Below, piece after piece: positions 9,728-16,139 of a stretch of DNA of 64,000 nucleotides; the first letter of the stretch is position 1; each line of letters opens with the position of its first letter. A model generated the notes under the pieces. It was given only the letters and a program-made list of their open reading frames with translations, had not been told where the DNA came from and did no database searches. The stretch is from the NCBI GenBank assembly GCA_018056245.1, contig JAGPFZ010000002.1:52594-116593 (forward strand), read 5' to 3'. Source of the DNA: Bacteroidales bacterium. GTDB taxonomy: Bacteria; Bacteroidota; Bacteroidia; Bacteroidales; VadinHA17. Made by a program: the position numbers and the translations under genes.

Positions 9728-10294
9728 TTGTTAAAGAAATTATCAGATAATGATTTAATTGAAGGAATTCGACGGCAAGACGAAAAGGCACTCAATTATC
9801 TGTATGACAACTATTACATGATGGTGAAAGAACATGTGCTCAGTTACAGCGGAACTAATGATGATGTATCAGATGTTTTTCAGGAAGCTATTATTTCATT
9901 ATATCAGAAAATATGTGAAGATGATTTCAAACTCACAACCGACCTGAAAGGATACTTTTTCACATTAGCCAGAAATATATGGGGACACCAGTTAAGACGA
10001 GTGATAAAAAGAGAAAGTCTCAATTTTGATCTGGCGGACGAAAATGATGAAGATAATTTATCTGATCCTATTTTTATGAAAGTTGTAACCAGGGCTTTTA
10101 ACAAACTTAAACCCGATTGCCAGCAGATATTGAAATTGTATTACGATGGATTATCTTTTGAAGAGATTGCCATAAAAATGAATTTCAGAAATGAGAATTA
10201 TTCAAGAAGAAAAAAATACCTGTGCAAGGAGGCAATTGTTGAATTAATTAAATCCGATCCCGAATTTATTGAATATCAGCGCTTCTTTAAATGA
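9728..10294 (+). CDS. ECF-like sigma-70 family RNA polymerase sigma factor
   Basis: A 188-residue sigma factor with region 2 at about 20-90 (DNYYMMVKEHVL, DVFQEAIISLYQKI, KGYFFTLARNIWGHQLRR) and region 4 at about 120-180 (FNKLKPDCQQILKLYYDGLS, FEEIAIKMNF). The likely start is TTG: an in-frame stop lies 7 bases upstream and the next ATG is inside conserved region 2. Its 3' end overlaps the convergent CHAT gene by 19 bases. Genes of this type in Bacteroidota often occur beside CHAT/TPR proteins, and the membrane TPR protein at 14367 has the look of a partner anti-sigma factor. The regulon is unknown; the peptide, CHAT and exporter genes are the obvious candidates. Confidence 0.9.
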   Translation: MLKKLSDNDLIEGIRRQDEKALNYLYDNYYMMVKEHVLSYSGTNDDVSDVFQEAIISLYQKICEDDFKLTTDLKGYFFTLARNIWGHQLRRVIKRESLNFDLADENDEDNLSDPIFMKVVTRAFNKLKPDCQQILKLYYDGLSFEEIAIKMNFRNENYSRRKKYLCKEAIVELIKSDPEFIEYQRFFK

Positions 10295-13200
10295 AAATGA
10301 AAATAAAATAAAAATGCAAGAGCGGCAATTATTATCAATAACAGAATCCTGAAATAAACAGGAATAAACAACGGTTTGTAGTCGCCATAAATAACCAGAT
10401 TTACCCAAAAATAAGGAAGAGAATGCTGCATATCAGCCTGTTCGAGATAACTCAGTCGGGCTTTCCGAAGAGCGTTGCTTTTATTCATTCCTATCTTGAT
10501 ATTTTTATAGAATGATTTCATCATCTCTGCCCCTGATCTGTCATCAACTTCCCATAAAGACATTACAACTGATTTACTTCCCGAAAGAAGAAAACTTCTT
10601 GCAAAGCTCAACACACCTTCCCCTGCATACATGGTGCCTGAACCTGTATAACAAGAACTGAGTACAACCATTTTAGCATCGAGTGGGACACCATATACTT
10701 CATATTGCCTTAAATACATATTGTTCACCGAATCGGCCGATCCTGAAAAAATCATTCCTGAATTAACCGGAGAGTTTTCATCAATAATTGTATGCATGGC
10801 AAGATGTATTATATCATATTTCCCTGCTTCATTTATATAAGCTTGCTTTGTAGCCTCTGCCCCCATGAATAGCTTACCATGAACTGTTCTTGAAACATAG
10901 TTGGCTTCCTCCCCTGCATACTTCAAGGGTAAAAGGACCTGCCTCGGAAAATAACCTTCCTGCCTGGCAATGTTCATAGAATCAAGATACAAAGGCGATT
11001 TATATATAGGTGCAAAAACAAGGGCATTATTGAAAAGAGAAGGTTTTCCATTACCTGCCTCCGAAAGCAGTGTTGCCGAATAGGTATAGGAAATGTCATA
11101 ATTATTCATTAAAAACGGAAGCCTGTTATGATAAAGACTTGTATCTCTGTTATTGGCGGTTAAAAACGCCTCGAACGGAATAAAAGAGAGCTCTTTATCT
11201 GGTGAAATTATCAACCTGTTGGAAATGAAATATTTTTTCACAGGATCAATAAGAGATAAATACAATTTGTAGCCTTTCTCCTGAAAGAGCCTGAAATCTT
11301 CCCGTGCATCTCTTTCGGCGTCGGGCTTCGAAAGCATATTACGGAAAAATATTATGTCAGAGAATAAACCACTATCGGCAGGCACTGTAGTAATAACATT
11401 GTTCTTACTGTTTACAACAATTATATATAATGTTGTATCGGCCGATATATAACTTATGAAATTTGTCTTTTTGCCTGCAATTGCGGGGAGCAATTTATAT
11501 GAAATGACTTTCGTGTTATATTTCAATCTGTAATAATCCGGATAATTCTTTTCGAATACATTGATAAGTGAATCTCTTTTCGAAGTGGCCTCGATAAGTG
11601 CTTCATTCCATATCTTCAGATTTTCCCTGTTAGGTTCATTTTTACTGTTTTCCTGATTTATTCTGGCTTCGAAGTATCCTATCCTGATGCTCAATTTTTT
11701 TTCGAGGTCCGCAAGAGCCGGAGGTACATAGGCTCTAAGCCCCTTGTTTTCACGTATTGAGGCAAGAAGACAGGCTGCTTTGCTTTTTTCGGAATATTCA
11801 AAAACTTTTTCAAAACACTCTTTGTTGCCTGTTTGTTCATAAAAGCGCTTAAAACTTTCGATGGCAAACAAATAAGCATCTCTGTAACGCTCACCAAGGA
11901 GGATTCGGCTTTCCTCCTCTCCTGCCCTGAGTCTGATCTTTTCCAGAATATTGACCATGAGCTCTGCAGTGGCGGCAGAACCTTCTAACGCCTGAAAATC
12001 GTCGGTAACTTCTGAAAGCTCGAGCAATGCAATATATTTCGCACTTAATATGTCCATCGTTGTTTTATCATTCTTTAAATATGAAATATCCGGATTCGAA
12101 ATATAATCTTGCGGAGCCTTAAGTCCGGCATTCCTGTAAAGAATCGAAGCTGTAGAATCAAGCGCTTCCTGCAATTTGCCGTTATCAATAAGAGCATAAA
12201 TGTAACCAAGCGTGATACTGTTATGCAGATTGACATTCCATGGATGTTTTTGGAGATAATTATAACATGACTTATATATCTGGAAAGGCTTTTCTTTATC
12301 CAGTTTATTTTCTCTAATATATCCGGCATAATTCACCAGCAGTTCAATGTATTCTCTCGAATTCTCAGTGTAATGTCTTTTAAATCTGTTCAGAGCATCT
12401 TCCAGTATCTTAAGACCTTTCTCCTTATCTCCAAGCCTTCCAAGTACAAAAGCATAATTTTTTAATAGTTCCTGCGATGCCAGAGTATAAACACCTGAAG
12501 CCATGTTATATCCTTTTTCAAAAAACTCAATACATCTGCGGTAATCTTTTAGATAGAAATAAGAAGTTGCTATGTTGTTAACAAGGTTCAATTCTTTGTC
12601 GTCGAAAGGCAGGCTTGTTTCATATATATCGAGGGCTTTCAGTAAATTTGTAATTGCCTGCTTGAATTCCAGAATATTCGCAAGGGCAACGCCTTTGTTC
12701 TGGTAAAGCAAAGCAAGATCTGCAGGATCAGGATTAAAATTTATTCGTTTCAAAAGCGATAATGTATTGTCAAATACTTCTATAGCCCCTTCATAGTCAC
12801 GGATATTTATTTTTGCTATGCCAAGAGAAATATAAACCGGAATCAGATCAGGCGAATTTTCACCGGAAATTTTTATTTTTATTTCGAGAGATTGTGTGAA
12901 ATAATCGTTCGATTTAAGATGGTCTCCAATTTTATTTGAAGCATATCCTGCAAAATTAAGAACACGAACTTTTAAATAGTCATCATGATATTTATTAAGT
13001 AAATTTAAAGCAATATTAAAATATATTAATGAAGCTATTTCTCTGCGGGTATTTGCCAATGATGCACCTGCAAAATAGTATGCTTTTGCCAGCAGGAGTG
13101 TGTCGGTAATGCGTTGCGAATTCAAAAATATAATCAAACTGTCGGAGTAAAGTCTGATTTTATTTAAGTCATTTTTACTGAAAACGTCTTCAAACCTTTC

Positions 13201-13371
13201 GCATATAATCTCAAGTTCCAAATTTTGATTTGTTTCTATTGTATCAGATATGACATTTAAAGGCGGAAGGTGGAAGGCAATAGGTACTGAGCTGGTTCCG
13301 GTAGCTTCGGCAGATGATGTAAAAGCAAACAGGTATAAGAATATTGTACAATATCTGATAACAGTATTCAC
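10276..13371 (-). CDS. secreted TPR-CHAT protease-like protein
   Basis: A 1031-residue protein. A signal peptide covers about residues 1-24 (TVIRYCTIFLYLFAFTSSAEA). Tetratricopeptide-type helical repeats fill about 60-400. A mostly helical linker follows, then a C-terminal CHAT domain (caspase-like fold) at about 690-990. The probable catalytic dyad is present: His860 in HLAMHT and Cys907 in VVLSSCYTGSG, followed by GEGVLSFARSFLLSGSKSVV. A membrane helix near 1003-1024 ends the protein with a short basic tail. This predicts a periplasmic TPR-protease anchored at its C-terminus. It is transcribed away from the GG-peptide gene and converges on the sigma-factor gene with a 19-base overlap. Its substrate is unknown. 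Confidence 0.92.
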   Translation of the reverse strand: MNTVIRYCTIFLYLFAFTSSAEATGTSSVPIAFHLPPLNVISDTIETNQNLELEIICERFEDVFSKNDLNKIRLYSDSLIIFLNSQRITDTLLLAKAYYFAGASLANTRREIASLIYFNIALNLLNKYHDDYLKVRVLNFAGYASNKIGDHLKSNDYFTQSLEIKIKISGENSPDLIPVYISLGIAKINIRDYEGAIEVFDNTLSLLKRINFNPDPADLALLYQNKGVALANILEFKQAITNLLKALDIYETSLPFDDKELNLVNNIATSYFYLKDYRRCIEFFEKGYNMASGVYTLASQELLKNYAFVLGRLGDKEKGLKILEDALNRFKRHYTENSREYIELLVNYAGYIRENKLDKEKPFQIYKSCYNYLQKHPWNVNLHNSITLGYIYALIDNGKLQEALDSTASILYRNAGLKAPQDYISNPDISYLKNDKTTMDILSAKYIALLELSEVTDDFQALEGSAATAELMVNILEKIRLRAGEEESRILLGERYRDAYLFAIESFKRFYEQTGNKECFEKVFEYSEKSKAACLLASIRENKGLRAYVPPALADLEKKLSIRIGYFEARINQENSKNEPNRENLKIWNEALIEATSKRDSLINVFEKNYPDYYRLKYNTKVISYKLLPAIAGKKTNFISYISADTTLYIIVVNSKNNVITTVPADSGLFSDIIFFRNMLSKPDAERDAREDFRLFQEKGYKLYLSLIDPVKKYFISNRLIISPDKELSFIPFEAFLTANNRDTSLYHNRLPFLMNNYDISYTYSATLLSEAGNGKPSLFNNALVFAPIYKSPLYLDSMNIARQEGYFPRQVLLPLKYAGEEANYVSRTVHGKLFMGAEATKQAYINEAGKYDIIHLAMHTIIDENSPVNSGMIFSGSADSVNNMYLRQYEVYGVPLDAKMVVLSSCYTGSGTMYAGEGVLSFARSFLLSGSKSVVMSLWEVDDRSGAEMMKSFYKNIKIGMNKSNALRKARLSYLEQADMQHSLPYFWVNLVIYGDYKPLFIPVYFRILLLIIIAALAFLFYFHFHLKKR

Positions 13372-13392
13372 AATCTATGAATAATATCATGC

Positions 13393-13443
13393 AGATATAA
13401 AGATATAAAGATATAAAGATTAAAAGTTATAAGATTATAAGAT
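13393..13443. repeat. tandem 8-base repeats in CHAT gene upstream region
   Basis: Three exact head-to-tail copies of AGATATAA begin at 13393, followed by degenerate copies such as AAGATTAT up to about 13443. On the minus strand each unit reads TTATATCT and neighbouring units create TATCTTTA, one base off the -7 consensus TAnnTTTG. The array starts about 22 bases upstream of the CHAT start codon, so it lies within the likely promoter or leader of that gene. Confidence 0.75.
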
Positions 13444-13534
13444 TTAATTTAATTAAGAATTTTTACTGTGTTTATAAATTATATAAATATTTGATATTTA
13501 ATACATTAATAAATTTTAATATTTTTTAACATTT

Positions 13535-13549
13535 TTTTGTGTCACAAAA
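13535..13549. promoter_or_regulatory. 15-base perfect palindrome, possible operator
   Basis: TTTTGTG-T-CACAAAA is a perfect inverted repeat with 7-base arms around a single T. It lies between the divergent CHAT (start 13371) and GG-peptide (start 13625) genes, 75 bases upstream of the peptide ATG. The TGTG/CACA core resembles half-sites of CRP/FNR-type regulators but the spacing does not match E. coli CRP. The binding protein is unknown. Confidence 0.45.
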
Positions 13550-13624
13550 TGCCTTGTTGTGGTATGTATAGGTGTAAATCAATTACCCGTAAAAGTATTT
13601 ATTAACATTAAAAAGAAACCAGCT

Positions 13625-13777
13625 ATGAAAAACAAGGAACTTAAAAAAGATTTCAATTTTTATGAAATGTTCGAACTGACAGCAGAAGAAATGAGAACAA
13701 TACGCGGTGGAGATTTTATTGGTGGGCCAGGTGATCCTACAAATCCGCCGACAGAACCGCCTAAACCGAAACTATAA
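13625..13777 (+). CDS. double-glycine leader peptide (putative exported peptide precursor)
   Basis: A 50-residue precursor. The leader of about 29 residues starts MKNKELKKDFNFYEMFELTA and ends EEMRTIRGG, matching the GG-Bacteroidetes style of natural-product leader (ELTxEEMxxIxGG). Cleavage after GG would release a 21-residue core starting DFIGGPGDPTNPP, which is rich in proline (7), has no cysteine, and has only threonines as hydroxyl residues. The frame extends upstream to a GTG at 13559, but the ATG at 13625 starts a typical leader. No lanthionine synthetase, radical SAM, YcaO or other modifying enzyme is in the window, so an unmodified or trans-modified peptide is likely. The C39 exporter at 7302-9488 is the natural processing partner. 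Function (bacteriocin, signal or other) is unknown. Confidence 0.8.
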   Translation: MKNKELKKDFNFYEMFELTAEEMRTIRGGDFIGGPGDPTNPPTEPPKPKL

Positions 13778-13872
13778 TATTTATATAAATTATTAATAGC
13801 AGAAGTTTTTTGAAATAAGTGTACCGGGGAGTGCATTTAAGAAAGTGTTATAAAAGTCCTGTTTCATAAGTA

Positions 13873-13956
13873 TGCAGGAGAAAGGAAGGTTTTTATTCAG
13901 GTATAAAGTAAACACTATGTAGCTTTAAGGTGAATAAAAGCTTTCTTTTCTCTGCA
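13873..13956 (+). ncRNA. long imperfect hairpin, candidate structured RNA
   Basis: The arms 13873-13899 and 13931-13956 pair over about 26 positions with one bulged G. Three inner mismatches are all G-U wobbles on the plus-strand RNA, and the apical loop contains a further TAAAG/CTTTA stem. The hairpin begins 95 bases after the GG-peptide stop codon and is not followed by a T-run, so it is not a simple terminator. Tolerance of G-U pairs suggests selection as plus-strand RNA. No known RNA family is recognised. Confidence 0.45.
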
Positions 13957-13988
13957 AACTATGTAACGAGAGCATCAGGAATTTGAAG

Positions 13989-14032
13989 CCGGTAAAAACC
14001 CACAATAAAAAGGAGTGTGTTTATTTTACCGG
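13989..14032 (+). other. second inverted repeat
   Basis: CCGGTAAAA at 13989-13997 pairs perfectly with TTTTACCGG at 14024-14032, and an inner CACA/TGTG can extend the fold. Together with the hairpin before it and GAGAAT/ATTCTC after it, it forms a row of at least three stem-loops. Confidence 0.4.
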
Positions 14033-14251
14033 GATGGTAGAGTGTGAACTCTCATATATGGCAGGGAAATGAGAATGTTTTAAAATAATTCTCTATATAA
14101 TAGTTATATAAAGTTTTATAAAAAAGTATTTTATAAATTATAAAAGGGTTGTATATAAATAAAATATATGGTAATAGAGATTTGATTTAAATATATTAAC
14201 ATATTTTATTTTATTACAATTGTTAATTATTAATTGTTTATGATTGGATAA

Positions 14252-14279
14252 AGTATACAGAAAAAAGTATACAGAAAAA
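14252..14279 (+). repeat. perfect 14-base tandem duplication
   Basis: AGTATACAGAAAAA occurs twice back to back. The unit contains the palindromic GTATAC. It directly abuts the 19-base palindrome at 14277-14295, upstream of the membrane TPR gene, so it may be part of the same control region. Confidence 0.6.
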
Positions 14280-14295
14280 TGACAAATTGTCATTT
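14277..14295. promoter_or_regulatory. 19-base palindrome, probable operator
   Basis: AAATGACAA-A-TTGTCATTT is a perfect inverted repeat with 9-base arms and one central base, centred 81 bases upstream of the TPR/anti-sigma-like start codon. The right arm ends in a TTTG that could serve as a -33 element, so a bound regulator could block the promoter. No repressor gene lies next to it. Confidence 0.5.
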
Positions 14296-14366
14296 GGGTA
14301 TGCCAAAATTAATATAAGCAATATAAATATATTAAAAAAATGTATAAATAACAATAAACAACAAAA

Positions 14367-15122
14367 ATGAAATCAATTGATTATTCCTATTTTATTGAAA
14401 GGTATCTGGCTGGTGAGATGGACCGGCAGGAGAAGACTTGGTTTGAGAAAGAACTCAATGGCAATGAATTTCTTCAGAAAGAGGTTACCATCAGGAGGAA
14501 AACCGATGATACTCTTCGGAGGCATGATATTATAGAACTGCGCAATAAGCTGGCAAAAATAGAAACTGACAGACAAGAGCGTGAAGCCGTTAAACTGAAC
14601 CATAAAAAAACAGCTTTCAGGTCGGCAGCGGTACTAACAGGTTTAATAGTCGTCGGAAGCTTATTTTTTCTGAGTAACAAAAATTCATCACCCGACTCGG
14701 TTTATAACGACTATTTCACTGTTTACAACAGCGGAAGCCTTGAACGTAGCACTATTGCCCTGACCGACAATATCGGCAAATTATATAAGAATGCGCTGGT
14801 GCTTTACAGTGAAAATGATTTTGAAAGTGCATCTGTCCTTTTAAGGGAATATCTCAATAACAGACCCGGACACATGGAAGCCTATATGGTTTATGGTGTG
14901 TCGGAGATGAAAAACAACAGGTTCGACGAAGCCGAGAAGGCGTTTTCAACAGTGATCAACGACGGTAATAATTATTACCTTGATAATGCAAGATGGTACC
15001 GTGCTTTATGTTACATCAAAACCGGACAGGCCGATGCAGCAAGAAATGAACTGCTTTCAATCAAAAATACAGGGAATGCATTCAGTAAAAAAGCATCGGT
15101 TATACTTAAAAAAATAAAATAA
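14367..15122 (+). CDS. membrane TPR protein with anti-sigma-like N-terminus
   Basis: A 251-residue protein with three parts. A soluble N-terminal region (1-80) starts IDYSYFIERYLAGEMDRQEK, the kind of short helical segment found at the start of Bacteroidota anti-sigma factors. One membrane helix covers 85-103 (RSAAVLTGLIVVGSLFFLS). A periplasmic region (about 135-250) holds two or three TPR units (YSENDFESASVLLREYLNNR, KNNRFDEAEKAFSTVI). Topology is consistent with holding a sigma factor in the cytosol while sensing a periplasmic partner through the TPRs. The sigma factor at 9728 is the likely partner, but this is inference from context; no canonical zinc-binding HxxxC motif is seen. Confidence 0.75.
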   Translation: MKSIDYSYFIERYLAGEMDRQEKTWFEKELNGNEFLQKEVTIRRKTDDTLRRHDIIELRNKLAKIETDRQEREAVKLNHKKTAFRSAAVLTGLIVVGSLFFLSNKNSSPDSVYNDYFTVYNSGSLERSTIALTDNIGKLYKNALVLYSENDFESASVLLREYLNNRPGHMEAYMVYGVSEMKNNRFDEAEKAFSTVINDGNNYYLDNARWYRALCYIKTGQADAARNELLSIKNTGNAFSKKASVILKKIK

Positions 15123-15229
15123 ATTTACTTAAAACAAATCAGGAAAAGATTAAAAGAAAAAGTTGAGTTCGCCTGAAGTAGATGAAATATTGATTGTAAA
15201 GGTCGGGAAAAATAAAAAGGGAGAGTATA

Positions 15230-16057
15230 ATGAGTTATCGTGAGATTTTGGAAAATGGTGAATTAGAGAAATCGGAAAACAAGTGTAATAATTCCGGATT
15301 AGTTAAGATAAAAAGTATGTTCGATTGCCCCAGAATATTATCAGGAATGTCGCATGAAATGAGAACCCACATGAATTCCATTGTGGCATTTTCTTTCCTG
15401 ATGAATAGTGGTAATTTCAGTGAAGAAGAAAAAAAAGAATTCAGTAATCACATATTAAGTTCCTGTGACCAGCTAATGTTTCTTTTTGATAATTTCTTCG
15501 ATTCGGCAATAATTGATACGGGTAATTCAAAAGCCGAACCGGCAACTTGTAGTCTGGACAGCCTTGTAAATGAACTTAAGACTGAACTCAGGGCTGTCCA
15601 TAACCGACAGGGCAATGATGAACTGGCTCTTATTTTTGAAAGTCAGCCTAATTGTAGCGATGATATTTATGTTGATGCGAACAGAGTAAAAAGAGTTTTG
15701 CGAAACTTGTTTGTTAATGCTTTAAACAATACAAAGTCAGGATATATTAAAATTGGCTGCAGGCGTGCAAATGGAATCATCACCTTTTATGTTCTCGATA
15801 CCGGAAACTCTTTTCTAAAAAATGCCGAATTGCTTAATTCTGAAGACTTAAATGAGGCTATGAGAAAATATGACGATATTACTGCGATAATTAATCTTAC
15901 GGTTTCAAAGAAAATTGTGAATATTATGGGCGGTAAAATATGGATTGTAAGCAACGAAGTATCAGGGTCGGGCTTATATTTCAGTATTCCATCTAAAAAA
16001 GCAGACTCTTCTTCCATTCTGATTAACAAACACAATAACAAGAGAATTATAATTTGA
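15230..16057 (+). CDS. soluble histidine kinase lacking a sensor domain
   Basis: A 275-residue cytosolic kinase core. The dimerisation/phosphoacceptor domain has His42 in MSHEMRTHMNSI; most relatives have proline where this protein has the second histidine (HEMRTP). The ATPase domain shows the N-box RVLRNLFVNALNN (N163), DTG at 190-192 and a glycine motif SGSGLYF near 245-251. There is no signal peptide, membrane helix or PAS domain, so it must be driven by a partner. A strong purine-rich ribosome site AAGGGAGAG (15217-15225) sits 4 bases before the ATG, unusual in this phylum. No response regulator is adjacent. A 13-base-pair terminator follows. Confidence 0.85.
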   Translation: MSYREILENGELEKSENKCNNSGLVKIKSMFDCPRILSGMSHEMRTHMNSIVAFSFLMNSGNFSEEEKKEFSNHILSSCDQLMFLFDNFFDSAIIDTGNSKAEPATCSLDSLVNELKTELRAVHNRQGNDELALIFESQPNCSDDIYVDANRVKRVLRNLFVNALNNTKSGYIKIGCRRANGIITFYVLDTGNSFLKNAELLNSEDLNEAMRKYDDITAIINLTVSKKIVNIMGGKIWIVSNEVSGSGLYFSIPSKKADSSSILINKHNNKRIII

Positions 16058-16108
16058 TCTAAGAACCAGTCATATTAATTGTCTGCAACAATAAAAACAA
16101 GCGGTTAG

Positions 16109-16139
16109 AAAAATGAGACCTTTAACAGGTCTCATTTTT
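16109..16139. terminator. bidirectional terminator between convergent genes
   Basis: A perfect 13-base-pair stem AAAAATGAGACCT / AGGTCTCATTTTT with a 5-base loop. It lies between the histidine-kinase stop codon and the convergent PorE-like gene, whose stop codon it touches. The A/T tracts on both sides suit termination in either direction. Confidence 0.9.

Larger units (their letters stand above)
13778..14366. other. 589-base non-coding stretch downstream of peptide gene
   Basis: No convincing reading frame is present on either strand. The left half (to about 14093) is rich in inverted repeats: a long hairpin at 13873-13956, CCGGTAAAA/TTTTACCGG at 13989-14032, and GAGAAT/ATTCTC at 14071-14093. 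The right half is very AT-rich and contains a tandem 14-base duplication and a 19-base palindrome upstream of the next gene. The left half may be a structured 3' untranslated region or a separate small RNA. Confidence 0.6.

Noticed and set aside
13559-13624. Upstream GTG extension of the peptide gene
   Set aside because: The extra 22 residues do not resemble a leader, while the ATG at 13625 gives a typical GG-leader start.
13931-13960. Rho-independent terminator at the long hairpin
   Set aside because: The stem is followed by AACTATGTAACG rather than a T-run.
5996-16057. Integrated prophage or conjugative element carrying the peptide block
   Set aside because: No integrase, att-like direct repeats, phage structural or tra genes were found around it.
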